Origin: Amaurobius ferox
Lineage: Eukaryota; Arthropoda; Arachnida; Araneae; Amaurobiidae
Length of the DNA stretch: 64,000 bases
Reading direction: 5' to 3'
Assembly (NCBI GenBank): GCA_951213105.1
Contig: OX578146.1
Coordinates: 112,143,927-112,207,926, forward strand
Every line of letters begins with the position of its first letter. Position 1 is the first letter of the stretch. The notes under the pieces were generated by a model that worked only from the letters and a program-made list of their open reading frames with translations, searched no databases and was not told the DNA's origin. Shown piece after piece: positions 54,601-59,524 of this stretch. The translations under genes were made by a program, and so were the position numbers.

Positions 54601-55067
54601 TTAGATTCCTAAACTCCCATTTAAAATATTGTTGCAGCCCATAAGTAACTAACAAGTAGCCAACTAGTTTGAGAAACACTACTATAGAAAGAACACATGT
54701 TAACTATTTTAAATAAAAAAACACCACTTACTGAGCACGGTGACGACATACGATACACTGTATATATCCACACCACTGCCACCTTCTTTCAACCAGCACT
54801 CAAACTTCCCATTATCCTTGTCATAATTAGCCTTAGATATTAACAAGTCATATTTGCCCTCCTGCGGGCTAAAGTCTATGTTGTAGTGCGGATCTAAGGC
54901 AGCCGCATTGATGGCAGCATTGTCCTTTCCGTTTTTGTTGTCCCTGCTCCAGAAGTATTGGGTGGTACTGGAGGCCAACGCAGAGTGGAACCTGCAGGGT
55001 AGTCTCAGAGTTTCACCTTCCACGACATCCCTGCTGTCGCCTAGCATCACTTGCCCGGAACAACATC
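1888..55067 (-). CDS. ed: Echinoid-like cell adhesion receptor, 16 visible coding exons
   Basis: Type I membrane adhesion receptor of the immunoglobulin superfamily. Joined exons, in transcription order: 55067-54732, 28190-27891, 25314-25060, 22888-22607, 20847-20578, 19055-18717, 17574-17278, 15880-15695, 13866-13771, 11897-11886, 11513-11422, 8934-8751, 6288-6145, 6030-6000, 5236-5067, 2091-1888. They total 3198 nt and stay open throughout. Architecture is 7 Ig, 1 FN3, one degenerate FN3-like region, one TM helix and about 135 residues of cytoplasmic tail. Each Ig domain has its own exon bounded by phase-1 introns. Family knowledge: Drosophila Echinoid sits at adherens junctions, binds itself, Nectin-like partners and Neuroglian, and modulates EGFR, Notch and Hippo signalling. 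The seven-Ig plus FN3 layout and the tail segments NSGMMFNPDQD and GSYQPYDSRLPNGYF support Echinoid over Kirre/Nephrin or Turtle. The signal peptide exon and the last exon (expected PDZ-binding terminus) are not seen. Friend-of-echinoid is the alternative name within the same family. Confidence 0.87.
2092..5066. other. Intron between exons O and P
   Basis: AT-rich intron of 2975 bp. It holds a near-perfect palindrome at 3244-3266 (AATTTGATTTT, one spacer base, then its complement). A slightly more GC-rich block lies at 3990-4330. No transposon ends or coding remains were recognised. Confidence 0.65.
5067..5236 (-). CDS. ed: Echinoid-like exon O: cytoplasmic tail, part 1
   Basis: 170-nt exon encoding about residues 941-998. 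It starts NPRPKAVTPPYFSDGVVNK and goes on GLEGVSDDITKAGIYTT. It then becomes Gly/Asn/Ser-rich (SGINGGMNGHIPSSSHPNS). It has no fold I can name; low complexity suggests a disordered signalling tail. AVTPPYFSDG and GIYTT hold candidate tyrosine sites (inference). Acceptor CTCTTTAG, donor GTGAGA at 5061-5066. GC content is visibly higher than in the surrounding introns, as expected for an exon. Confidence 0.87.
5237..5999. other. Intron between exons N and O
   Basis: 763-bp intron with an (AT)n run at about 5300-5332 and a perfect 13-bp hairpin with a 5-base loop at 5778-5808. Nothing else was recognised. Confidence 0.65.
5300..5333. repeat. (AT)n microsatellite
   Basis: About 16 uninterrupted TA units inside the intron between exons N and O. 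Confidence 0.95.
6000..6030 (-). CDS. ed: Echinoid-like exon N: 31-nt cytoplasmic mini-exon
   Basis: A 31-nt exon 114 bp after the transmembrane exon. It is flanked by CTTGCAG and GTAAGT (5994-5999). It reads EKKEFEMETT, continuing KKKTNHKG-type basic juxtamembrane sequence. It enters in phase 1 and leaves in phase 2, and the next exon supplies the single base needed to keep frame. Skipping it would frameshift the tail. The match of both phases makes it likely to be real despite its size. Confidence 0.82.
6145..6288 (-). CDS. ed: Echinoid-like exon M: transmembrane segment
   Basis: 144-nt exon, phase 1 to phase 1, encoding about residues 883-931. After the juxtamembrane linker ENLPNPEDSRSGLSTD comes one hydrophobic helix (YLMVIAVVAGIAFLLLIVL then IICCCW). 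The stop-transfer sequence KKKTNHK follows, fixing the orientation with the N-terminus outside. Three cysteines in a row at the inner leaflet are plausible palmitoylation sites (inference). Acceptor TTTCAG; donor GTAAAG at 6139-6144. Confidence 0.92.
7778..8443 (-). mobile_element. Decayed hAT element (666 bp)
   Basis: The left end reads CAGTGGCGCCTCA and the right end, complemented, reads CAGTGGTGCTCAA. These are diverged terminal inverted repeats of the hAT type starting CAGTGG. No clean 8-bp target duplication remains (TATATATA on the left, TGTATCAT on the right). The interior carries the protein relic at 7896-8282. Most of the transposase, including its catalytic region, is gone, so this is an internally deleted and old copy. 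Confidence 0.6.
7896..8282 (-). pseudogene. hAT transposase N-terminal relic, TTF-type zinc finger
   Basis: Two abutting minus-strand frames in the same register are separated by one stop at 8088-8090. The first reads NNTRSFHTERFKRTDWLTL then VFCFYCLLF, which matches the TTF-type zinc finger of ZMYM1-like hAT transposases (R-S-F...W-x-x-x-W, then C-F-x-C). The second begins after the stop with KYLKHLSEKFKKHQSSIVH, matching the next part of the same proteins (W-K-H-L-x-E-K-I-x-K-H-E). It is a nonfunctional fragment inside an intron of the receptor gene. Confidence 0.72.
8751..8934 (-). CDS. ed: Echinoid-like exon L: membrane-proximal region, part 2
   Basis: 184-nt exon from phase 0 to phase 1, encoding about residues 822-883. 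It opens IEARPMGTEMWVLQTVIQV. It carries three cysteines in VCVKLCLESNDSWCGD. Echinoid proteins have a similar V-x-L-C-L-E-S-x-x-x-W-C-G segment just outside the membrane, which is one of the better family markers here. The acceptor is TTCACTAG and the donor GTAAAG at 8745-8750. It joins to the transmembrane exon as NPFE-ENLPNPED. Confidence 0.87.
9474..10227 (+). mobile_element. Mariner-like element with long terminal inverted repeats (754 bp)
   Basis: The ends are CAGGGTGAGTCGGAATTG and its complement, each next to a TA dinucleotide (9472-9473 and 10228-10229), the target site of the Tc1/mariner superfamily. The inverted repeats run about 114 bp (9474-9587 and 10114-10227) and differ at only a handful of positions by eye. 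Between them lies a relic of the transposase C-terminus (9803-10019). Most of the coding region, including the first catalytic acidic residues, is missing. It is a nonautonomous deletion derivative. Confidence 0.85.
9803..10019 (+). pseudogene. Mariner-like transposase C-terminal relic
   Basis: Plus-strand reading gives PLDFYFWGHMKSLVYEMPVD, the segment that follows the last catalytic Asp (S-P-D-L-x-P-x-D-F-x-L-W-G) in mariner-type transposases. A single extra A near 9879-9881 then shifts the frame. After it, the next frame reads TPGIFERVRQSF and ends FEHLL before a stop at 10017-10019, again as in the family. The catalytic motifs upstream are absent. Confidence 0.8.
11422..11513 (-). CDS. 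ed: Echinoid-like exon K: membrane-proximal region, part 1
   Basis: 92-nt exon starting in phase 1 and ending in phase 0, so it ends the run of symmetric exons. It encodes about residues 791-822: DMPRPSEAQYDRDTGYLTF followed by HVELSSLKLLAK. This looks like the first half of a degenerate second FN3 module without the usual tryptophan, matching the poorly conserved membrane-proximal FN3 of Echinoid. The acceptor is ATCTATAG-like (TTTATAG) and the donor GTTTGT at 11416-11421. Confidence 0.82.
11514..11885. other. Intron between exons J and K
   Basis: 372 bp, A-rich on the plus strand. No element recognised. Confidence 0.6.
11886..11897 (-). CDS. ed: Echinoid-like exon J: 12-nt microexon
   Basis: Twelve bases, TGAATTTGAAAG, sit between a good acceptor (TTTTTACAG) and a good donor (GTAAGC at 11880-11885). 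In frame they add four residues, V-N-L-K, between the FN3 domain and the membrane-proximal region. The exon is phase 1 at both ends. Skipping it would join the flanking exons as GAT without a frameshift, so inclusion can be optional. Evidence is splice signals and frame only; a transcript is needed to confirm it. Confidence 0.65.
11898..13770. other. Intron between exons I and J
   Basis: 1873-bp intron with a G tract at about 12126-12144 and a short (CATA)n run near 12945. A plus-strand frame at 13250-13447 has no recognisable homology. No transposon ends seen. Confidence 0.6.
13771..13866 (-). CDS. ed: Echinoid-like exon I: second part of FN3 domain
   Basis: 96-nt exon, phase 1 to phase 1, encoding about residues 755-787. 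It reads GLSANTEYHFKALAVNPRG, which is the E-F region of an FN3 domain: the L-x-x-x-T-x-Y-x-F/V-x-V motif followed by N-x-x-G. YSPYSDEMPVTTK is the G strand. The acceptor is TTCCAG and the donor GTATTT at 13765-13770. It was located by continuing the frame from the exon at 15695-15880, because it is too short to stand out alone. Confidence 0.85.
14198..14447 (+). mobile_element. Non-LTR retrotransposon 3' fragment (reverse transcriptase tail)
   Basis: The plus-strand frame reads WVGHLCRMAESRTTKKIF, then RPFGTRKRGRPKLRWLDCVE, then RDRGAWSSILRKARAHPGL, ending at a stop at 14432-14434. This is the familiar C-terminal tail of arthropod non-LTR retrotransposon ORF2 proteins (W-x-G-H-x-x-R-M ... 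G-R-P-R-x-R-W-x-D). After the stop the copy ends in a GAAGAAGAAG tail. Only the last ~80 codons are present, a typical 5'-truncated insertion. Sense orientation is opposite to the host gene. Confidence 0.85.
14669..14958. repeat. 145-bp tandem duplication
   Basis: Two units start TCTTTATTGTATGTTGATT at 14669 and 14814. Both run through AAGTAGACAGC, CGGTTTTCCATATGTAAT and CATATATACTTGTGCATAAG. They differ at a few scattered positions, so the duplication is fairly recent. Confidence 0.92.
15695..15880 (-). CDS. ed: Echinoid-like exon H: first part of FN3 domain
   Basis: 186-nt exon, phase 1 to phase 1; the acceptor is TTTACCAG, the donor GTTTGT at 15689-15694. It encodes about residues 693-755. 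It opens GPPERPTHLELIEVSSDK, the proline-rich A strand of a fibronectin type III domain, followed by the core tryptophan in TLRWQEG and FLVTYLN. Two cysteines (NESCRSQNLC) are unusual for FN3 and may form a local disulfide. The domain is split by an intron and completed by the next exon. Confidence 0.88.
15881..17277. other. Intron between exons G and H
   Basis: 1397 bp, AT-rich. I see no repeats, transposon ends or coding remains in it. Confidence 0.6.
17278..17574 (-). CDS. ed: Echinoid-like exon G: Ig domain 7
   Basis: 297-nt exon, phase 1 to phase 1; acceptor TTCTAG, donor GTATAT at 17272-17277. It encodes about residues 594-693 and is the last and membrane-closest Ig domain. It starts HSPVVRHTYNRVAFDVGE. 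Ig cysteines are in VLQCKMQA and EYTCRAS; the core tryptophan is in FEWFSRG. MKEEDYGEYTC is a textbook I-set F strand. Residues ASNQVGDDKKTIIRL close the domain. One sequon, NIT, is present. Confidence 0.9.
17575..18716. other. Intron between exons F and G
   Basis: 1142 bp, AT-rich. Nothing recognised. Confidence 0.6.
18717..19055 (-). CDS. ed: Echinoid-like exon F: Ig domain 6
   Basis: 339-nt exon, the longest Ig exon, phase 1 to phase 1; acceptor TTTAG, donor GTAAGT at 18711-18716. It encodes about residues 481-594. It starts EPASILIPLRPQTIKKDKD. Ig cysteines are in SITCRARG and RYTCEFE; the core tryptophan is in VRWLQNG. The extra length is a charged insertion between strands E and F (SRRENGLAAGDRG). 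RARGKPKPKVRW is strongly basic. It ends LRIE and continues in the next Ig exon. Confidence 0.9.
19056..20577. other. Intron between exons E and F (GC-AG)
   Basis: 1522-bp intron starting with GC and ending with AG on the minus strand. It contains a piggyBac-like MITE at 19218-19828. The plus-strand frame at 19971-20285 is open but unrecognised. Confidence 0.75.
19218..19828. mobile_element. piggyBac-like nonautonomous element (611 bp)
   Basis: It is flanked on both sides by TTAA (19214-19217 and 19829-19832). The ends are short inverted repeats: TCCCTTGCCTGTG on the left and CCCCTTGCCTGTG on the complemented right, 12 of 13 identical. TTAA targets plus C-rich ends are diagnostic of the piggyBac superfamily. 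No transposase coding is present. The right third is clearly more GC-rich than the intron and has repeated TTCGGG/CCCGAA blocks that can pair. Confidence 0.8.
20578..20847 (-). CDS. ed: Echinoid-like exon E: Ig domain 5 (GC splice donor)
   Basis: 270-nt exon encoding about residues 391-481, starting HKPGQAEVLPVQPVAIAGR. Ig cysteines are in TLSCTAH and RYFCQPS; the core tryptophan pair is in YSWWKEG. The exon ends CTA ACA GTG CAT G and is followed by GCAAGT, so the donor is GC rather than GT. Frame decides this: all other extracellular exons end in phase 1, and the next exon needs a leading G to read GAA. The nearest GT (two codons on) would break frame. Without splicing the reading ends at HGK then stop. 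Confidence 0.87.
20848..22606. other. Intron between exons D and E
   Basis: 1759 bp. A minus-strand frame at 21728-21931 is open but has no recognisable domain and no flanking splice fit. Otherwise plain AT-rich intron. Confidence 0.6.
22607..22888 (-). CDS. ed: Echinoid-like exon D: Ig domain 4
   Basis: 282-nt exon, phase 1 to phase 1. The acceptor is TTTTAG directly before ATGGACC; the donor is GTAAAT at 22601-22606, weaker at +4/+6 than its neighbours. It encodes about residues 297-391 and opens with YGPQIKVPTYQEVAAGD. Ig cysteines are in IVKCDVSS and RYICQAA, with the core tryptophan in IQWLKEG and the D-x-G-x-Y-x-C motif as DDGGRYIC. The loop after the second cysteine is long (FRPSGSNIQSEATGNG), giving an extended F-G hairpin. 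The NGT sequon lies in that loop. Confidence 0.9.
22889..25059. other. Intron between exons C and D
   Basis: 2171-bp intron. It contains a joined poly-T/poly-G tract at about 23888-23924, (AT)n at about 24440-24472 and a TGACGTCA palindrome at 24534-24541. A more GC-rich block at 24220-24610 has ATGGCGCTAAAGG and GGCGCCATCTAGAGG, suggesting an old insertion I cannot classify. Confidence 0.6.
23888..23924. repeat. Poly-T joined to poly-G tract
   Basis: About 20 T followed by about 17 G without interruption. Such a junction can form triplex or quadruplex structure and is prone to length change and assembly error. Confidence 0.9.
25060..25314 (-). CDS. ed: Echinoid-like exon C: Ig domain 3
   Basis: 255-nt exon, phase 1 to phase 1; acceptor TTTTCAG, donor GTAAGT at 25054-25059. 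It encodes about residues 212-297. The Ig pattern is clear: HLSC, IRWVRNN, AEDSGNYTC. It starts YSPRLTIVSGNPLNVLE and ends LEIIVL, a regular Ig G-strand. It contains the sequon NYT within the canonical Y-x-C strand and NHT just before it. It is among the shortest Ig exons in the gene (85 residues), which fits an I-set fold. Confidence 0.9.
26155..26200 (+). mobile_element. Possible hAT terminus with GC palindrome
   Basis: CAGGGCCTGATTAACGCA followed by GGGGCCGCGGCCCC (26182-26195), a perfect 14-bp GC palindrome in an AT-rich intron. This arrangement resembles the ends of ZMYM-type hAT elements. No matching opposite end or target duplication was found, so it may be a lone fragment. Confidence 0.35.
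26361..27336 (+). repeat. Interspersed hairpin-ended repeat, copy 1 (976 bp)
   Basis: Begins TCTGATGTGGGCAGCACATG after a run of A and ends in an imperfect hairpin, ACTTTCCTTACACATTATG then TACATAAGGAAAGT, before another A run. The first 70 bp are present twice (26361 and 26431). The interior has a nested palindrome of GGCGAGATTTT/AAAATCTCGCC (about 26599-26697), then CAATATCTCGAGAACGG, and a short (CA)n after CAGACTCACTGA. Copies 2 and 3 share all these blocks. No transposase or reverse transcriptase coding was recognised. Confidence 0.88.
27891..28190 (-). CDS. ed: Echinoid-like exon B: Ig domain 2
   Basis: Exon of exactly 300 nt, phase 1 at both ends; acceptor TTTTCAG at 28191-28197, donor GTAAGT at 27885-27890. 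It encodes about residues 112-212. Ig cysteines are in ALTCSSEGG and VYRCVVW and the core tryptophan is in IRWYRDG. The stretch EGGSPDPTIRWYRDG is typical of the second Ig domain of Echinoid and Nephrin-type receptors. Reading through the donor would add only K before a stop, so splicing is required. The opposite strand is also open here by chance. Confidence 0.9.
30642..30659. repeat. 18-base C tract
   Basis: Uninterrupted C run in AT-rich intron; one of about a dozen C or G homopolymers of ten bases or more in this window. Confidence 0.95.
32306..32363. repeat. Compound CA/TA/GA microsatellite
   Basis: (AC)n followed by (TA)n and then (GA)n, about 58 bp in all. Confidence 0.95.
34740..35165 (-). 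repeat. Degenerate ~33-bp minisatellite, array 1
   Basis: Successive blocks of the type CTCTTCACAAAATTCC-AAATGTGAAAAA recur about every 31-35 bp with heavy divergence (for example at 34800, 34829, 34999, 35030, 35067 and 35130). Read on the minus strand, the unit is TTTTTCACATTTGGAATTTTGTGAAGAG. It is the same unit as in the array at 59525-60200. Confidence 0.75.
36292..36331. repeat. Perfect 16-bp hairpin
   Basis: ATGCAGATTACGATGG at 36292-36307 and its exact complement at 36316-36331, separated by the 8-base loop TGTGCCGG. No coding on either strand uses it. Confidence 0.95.
36948..37147. repeat. 100-bp tandem duplication
   Basis: Two units begin TTTTTAGGTGCGG at 36948 and 37048. Both contain CGTTAAATATAAATTT, CAGTCGTT/TAGTCGTT and a CCATGC end. 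Divergence of roughly one in six positions indicates an older event than the 145-bp duplication at 14669. Confidence 0.85.
37293..37323. repeat. (TA)n microsatellite
   Basis: About 15 uninterrupted TA units. Confidence 0.95.
39104..40040 (+). repeat. Interspersed hairpin-ended repeat, copy 2 (937 bp)
   Basis: Begins TCTGATGTGGGCAACACATG after an A run and ends TTTTCCTTATACATTATG then TATATAAGGAAAGT before AAAAA. It lacks the 70-bp 5' duplication of copy 1. The nested GGCGAGATTTT/AAAATCTCGCC palindrome is at about 39270-39355, and the CA-rich tract at 39868-39911 is interrupted by TTT. It is collinear with copies 1 and 3 and similar enough to align by eye over its whole length. Confidence 0.9.
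40041..46719. other. 26.5-kb intron, middle part
   Basis: Contains a tRNA-like relic (41893-41962), TGACGTCA palindromes at 40968 and 44362, C tracts at 43820-43836 and 45172-45183, and a possible diverged duplication pair (about 44520-44760 and 45230-45460). A structured motif lies at 46073-46140. No exon or intact element recognised before the hAT copy. Confidence 0.6.
41893..41962 (-). pseudogene. tRNA-like relic (SINE head or tRNA pseudogene)
   Basis: On the minus strand CCCGGGTAGCTCAGTCGG, TAGAGC and, 28 bases later, TTTGAATCC reproduce an RNA polymerase III A box (41939-41956) and B box (41902-41911) at normal tRNA spacing. The 28-base interval equals that of a standard short-arm tRNA. 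The anticodon stem does not pair properly and no matching 3' acceptor strand follows, so it is not a working tRNA gene. Confidence 0.6.
46731..46812. repeat. 41-bp tandem duplication at the hAT left end
   Basis: AAACTTTTTTGATCATCGAC and following bases up to TTTAAAAAACC occur twice in a row with a 41-bp period, differing at two bases. Confidence 0.92.
46892..48067 (-). CDS. hAT transposase, C-terminal two-thirds (ZBED5/SCAND3-like)
   Basis: 391-codon uninterrupted frame of transposon origin. It begins MAYVRYFSKIKGQVIDEFLF, a segment that lies in the middle of full-length ZBED5/SCAND3/FAM200-type transposases. The motif VATDGAPAM holds a catalytic-type Asp (residue 57), CVLHRNNLV is near residue 90, and HTEVRWLSRG holds a catalytic-type Glu (residue 144). 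The C-terminal hAT dimerisation region is at about residues 320-370. Missing are the BED zinc finger and the first catalytic Asp, which normally precede this start. About 120 bp between the ORF and the right end do not encode them. In-frame sequence continues nine codons upstream of the ATG to a stop. Confidence 0.9.
   Translation of the reverse strand: MAYVRYFSKIKGQVIDEFLFAKYLETDGKGETIFRCLQEYLNKYDIPLENIIAVATDGAPAMVGRYRGFATFLKEKVPGIRTIHCVLHRNNLVAKYLSPELHEALQFCIKCINQIKAQPLKSRLFSKLCQENDELFNQLLLHTEVRWLSRGVCLQRLVELFDSTTEFLSEINPVLSDELQNNKNHIFYLADLFGKFNDVQTKLQGKDVTIIQARTILLGFQRKDYQYFTNLRQLEIKEEDLEIYTGHLQKLSDDFKLRFVDLENIDIPDWIIVPFSAQIENVDINLQDELAELLSDLEAKTLLRNLTISKFWTNINIMQKYVKLCEIAQPFMLAFPSSYMVEAGFSHVNSILTKYRNKLNVELRGDLRLKLTNFEPNIANLAKIHQAHPSH
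48565..48621. repeat. (TA)n microsatellite
   Basis: About 28 TA units, uninterrupted. Confidence 0.95.
49179..49206 (+). promoter_or_regulatory. CRE palindrome with adjacent TATA-like box (candidate)
   Basis: TGACGTCA at 49179-49186 is followed by GGCGCGGATAAAAGCCC. The surrounding 300 bp are more GC-rich than the rest of the intron. The arrangement resembles a small promoter or enhancer, but no transcript start or gene can be tied to it, and its plus orientation is opposite to the receptor gene. Confidence 0.25.
51983..52049 (-). pseudogene. tRNA-like relic with perfect B box
   Basis: On the minus strand GTAGTAGAGCTAG resembles a degenerate A box. GGTTCGAGTC (51985-51994) matches the B-box core exactly. 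The interval is about 40 bases, longer than in short-arm tRNAs. Stems do not form a proper cloverleaf, so a tRNA-derived SINE relic or pseudogene is the best reading. Confidence 0.5.
54732..55067 (-). CDS. ed: Echinoid-like exon A: Ig domain 1
   Basis: First visible coding exon, residues 1-112 of the visible protein. The acceptor follows a pyrimidine-rich tract ending TATAG at 55068-55072. The donor is GTAAGT at 54726-54731. It starts with two bases that complete a codon from an unseen upstream exon, so a signal-peptide exon must lie at higher coordinates. The Ig cysteines are in LPCRF and KFECWL, with the core tryptophan in YFWSRD. The usual D-x-G-x-Y-x-C motif appears as DKDNGKFEC. An adjacent pair of cysteines (CCSGQV) sits at the very N-terminus, near the expected signal cleavage region. 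It joins to the next exon across a 26.5-kb intron, giving VTVL-I-PPGEP. Confidence 0.88.
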
Positions 55068-55405
55068 CTATAAAGAAAAAAATAATATTTTTGTTAACAG
55101 TTTTGTTGGACAGTTATAGTTAAGGTACTAATTTTATCGCGGGGACAAAAGGTAAAATTCGCCAAACGGTCGCGAAGTAAATCCAAAAAAGTACATTTTC
55201 AAAATAAAAGTCTACCCCCCCCCCCCCCCAGTTACGAAGCAGTAATACAAATAACTACTACGTAACTCAATAAGCATTATATATATATATAATAGTTTGA
55301 AAGTCAAATGATAGAAAAGTGAGAAGCTGCAACTCGAAAAACCTACAAAATAAAAGTATAAAACAGGAAATCTTCAATTAAATGGGAAAAAATACAAATT
55401 TCGAG

Positions 55406-55407
<2 letters not shown>

Positions 55408-55490
<83 letters not shown>

Positions 55491-55501
55491 TATATATATA
55501 T

Positions 55502-55591
<90 letters not shown>
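55408..55591. repeat. Long imperfect (TA)n tract
   Basis: About 180 bp of TA with a few TAT interruptions near 55485-55511. A tract this long is likely to be unstable and mis-sized in assembly. Confidence 0.95.
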
Positions 55592-55596
<5 letters not shown>

Positions 55597-58500
55597 ATAT
55601 ATTTGATACTTACATTTATTTAACCACCATTCAAATTCTGACAATGTTATCAACACCGTTACATTAGATCAAGATTTTTATTTAAGTGGACGGCGTTTTG
55701 ATACATTATGTTGTACATAATATACGGATTTTCTTCATTAATGCAGCATCTGCTGTCCTGTAACACGTTTCTAAATTTAGAAAAGGATCGTTTGACATTG
55801 GCACTGTTTGTGGGTGTTGTTGCTAAGCCCTTTGACTTAGAAAATGCTAGTCAAGCTCAAGAGGCTAGTCCATGAGTCCAAAAGATCATGTCACCCAAAA
55901 AGCAATGAGGTTAACCTTTCCTGCTCTTCAACTAGAAGATCATGAATTTGTTTCTGAGTACTGACATATAACGGATGGCGACTTTATGTAGCTAGGGAAA
56001 TGACTTTTTTTCGTATTCCAGAAACCTGCCACCCGCTGACGGGAAATTCATCTACACTCGTTTATGTGAACGAAATTCACATTTAGTGGGTCATCATCTT
56101 CGAACGTATAAGAATGTGGCTGAAAGCAAGCACATCTTCGTAGTCTTCAAGGTCCAAGTACGTGATATATTTAATATTCGCGAAAATTAAAAAATATATA
56201 TAGTGAAAAAAATCGCAGAAATTCACACCGCGAAATAATTCCTATCCTAGAATGAATGGTATGGAACAAATAATAATAGCAGAATTCCACAATGCAAATA
56301 ACTATCAAAGAAAAGTTCTGAATTCTGATTCACCCCCCCCCCCCCCCCCGCAAACCTATAGTCAAATACAGTTTTTATATCAATGCCTGACAGGACGTAA
56401 CGAAAAATCATACATACACAGAATAATTTATTTTGAGAATTATTTTCACTTATCTGTTCGAACTTTGAGACCACTTAACGTCACCACTTGAAATTTTTAC
56501 ATGCTGTTTACTTCATTACCATAAGCAGACGCTCCAATTTTGTCATTATATTCAATAGATTTGGAATTAGCATTCTTTTTATTTAATTTCTTTGTCGACA
56601 ACTGGTTTTTCTCGTTTTTAAATAATTCTAAGTTTTATAGTCGACATGAATTTTCAAAAAATTTGCATAACACAAAAACTCTATATCAAATTCGATGCAC
56701 AAATTCATGTATTCGATGATACAAATGCATGCATTCGATGTACAAATTCGATGTATCAAATTCATTTTACGACGTTCTTTAATTTGAAAAGTTTCAAACT
56801 AACCTTCAATCACTTTTTAAGGATACGATTTCTCCAGTTTGCAATGTAATGTACTGATAGGACAAGATCATCCAATGAAAAAGACAGAAAAAGGGATTTA
56901 TATGAGAGAGGTAGGGAAACAAAACTGAGCTTTTTTTTCCCCTGAGGAAGTCACCAGTGATTACTTTGATGAAAGATCATATGCGGTATAAGGGGGAAAG
57001 AAGCATGAGAGATAGATTAAATAGAAGACGAAATAAAATGAAAAGAATCAATCCATTACTTGATTGCAATACTAGAATAAATAGTCAAAACATACTAGAA
57101 AAAAGAAAAGAAAAATAAACAAAGCGAACATTTTTTTTTTTTAATTTCTAGTATTTATATACAGTGGGGTCTGACTTTAATTTAACTAATAAATAATTTA
57201 ACTACAAAATTGTAAAACTATTAAGGACTGAAATTGTTAGTTCCCATGGAAGTTCTAAAAATTGCAGCAAATAGTAAATTTTCTTACTGCCATTGCAGCT
57301 AACGGTGATTCCATGCTGATGAGAGCATAATAAACTCGAAACCGATCTATGTATTCTGTTATCTGCAGTGAGAGTGGCTTCCTTATTAAGCAGTAAAATC
57401 TTTTTTTATTGTATACCTATGACGACCATCTTGACGAACCAAATATTTTAATGATGTGCATTATTTCAAAACAATCATTTTCCCTTCCACTTTTTTAATA
57501 TTTTATCGTCGTAATGTATTATATATCTCGATTCTATGGCGTACTTTTATATCGCAAAAACACGTAAATGCATCTCATTATCTCGAAAACGTTTCCGGTT
57601 AAATCTTTCTCAAAATAATTGCATACATTTTCTCATATAAAACTAAATTACTGATATGTGTACAAAAGAGCTAAAATGTTCATTTCAAAGAAAAAATTCA
57701 CCTCGTGTTGTTTCTCTTTTTACACACTCTGGTCATTTTTCGTATAAGATATCCCATTCAGTAGAAAAATTTCCAAGGCAGGATTGATTCAAAAAAACTT
57801 TTAATAGTTTTTCCTTGCAAAAACGTACTTGGATTAAATAAATCTAAAAGTTGATATAACTTGATTACTTCAAAGATGTAAAATAAATGGAAAAATACGT
57901 ACTTAGAAATTTAGCTTGACAAAGTGCAGCTCATTATTGGAATCTTTTTAATCAATTTTAACAGTGGAAATTTTTTACCCCAGAAATTTTTTATTTATTT
58001 TTTTATTTATTTATTTATTTAAAATATGATCAAGTTAACAGTTAAATAGCTCTAATAAGGGAAACTTGCCACCTTTTCTCTTAAATTTTAATAAAGCACC
58101 CTCCTCCGTTCAAATCCCCCCCCCCCCCTTCAATTTTTCTGAGAAAAATTCAAATAATTATATTTTTAACGCAAACAGTTTAAAAAAAAACAAGTATTAT
58201 GCTATTCTCGTATGATAAAAATGCAGCAAAATAAAAACATTTAGTAATTTTGAAAAAAATATTATATGCTCCAACATTTTAACGGAAATGTCTGGCCTCG
58301 AAATTCTATTCAACTTACATCAACTAACCATAGTTTAATCAACGAACAACTGAAGTAAACGCTGAACGTTCCACTTGCAATGTCCAACGCTTCAAATTAA
58401 ATTAAAAAGCAAATAGAATAAACTATGTTAGATACCGTCCAGCTGTCACTTTCAATTCAGTTACATTTTAATAACGTGATGAGCTCAAATCAGTAATAAA

Positions 58501-59524
58501 AACTTGAGTATCTCCGCTTTACATTAAATGATCAACTCAAATTTATGTTTGACGCAAAATAAATATCACCTCTTATACCAATTTATGGCCATTGCTCAGT
58601 ATTTTATTAGCAACACCATAAAATCCTTGCATCTTCCTTATTCGGGGAATTTTAAAAATATCCTGCCCTGCTCCTCTTCTATGTGCGATATTGAGCAGAA
58701 AATTCAAATAAAACTTGTTTAAATCTCCCCAACCAAGAGAAATGTTTATTCTCATAAAGCTCAAAATATTCTTTGATTTTAGATGGTAAATTTTAACGGT
58801 TCTTTCTAAATTGCTCATCGCCTGGATGCACTTTGTTTCTGAAAATGGAGCCGAAATTCAATATACGAAATCAAAAGTTGCCATCGAAAATTTTCAATAA
58901 CTTCATTCAGTTGCATCATGAAGTTGGTCAGTAGAGAGATTGTGCGTTCGTTTATTACCGTCTGCATCGAAATGACGCGATTTGAATGTGTATATAATAG
59001 CGCTTAATTATGTAATTTGTGCACAAGTTTGCGCAAAATGGAATGCTTGGTTGTTGAGGGAAATTGCTGAAAATTGGTACAAATGATGTAATTCGTTCGA
59101 AAAGTTTTGCATGAAACGGAATGCTTAACTTTGTTGTCAGTAAATAAGTGAAAAGTTTCAGGATATATTATGGGTTCATTGGGTTTACAGTCTTACAGTT
59201 CTTAAAACAAAGACCATAAATTCTAAGTAATCTATAGTATATCCCGAAGAACTATAAACACCCATCATCACAGTATTCGGGCAGCATAGCATATAATAAA
59301 ACTAAGTGTGCTCGCAGGTTAAAAAAAGTGATTTGTTATTCCGGGAGGGCTGAGGGGGACAATTTTGAGAAAAAAATGAAAAGAACAGGCAGTAAAATTT
59401 TAGTACATTCACTAATTTCATTTCGAATATACACAATATATTTTAAACTATGGATCTGTTCGAATTTTATAGTGTTCACGTTTTAAAAATTAGCTACTTT
59501 TGCTAATGTGCCTTTCTTCTGATA

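Larger units (their letters stand above)
48187..54731. other. 26.5-kb intron, distal part
   Basis: Contains (TA)n at 48565-48621, a GC-richer block at 49130-49430 with TGACGTCA and GATAAAAG, another TGACGTCA at 51026, a tRNA-like relic (51983-52049), and an old duplication pair (about 51455-51800 and 52860-53100). The plus-strand frame at 49054-49428 is open but unlike any protein I know. Confidence 0.6.

Noticed and set aside
55382..55591. Frame of alternating Ile and Tyr
   Set aside because: Pure translation of the (TA)n tract.
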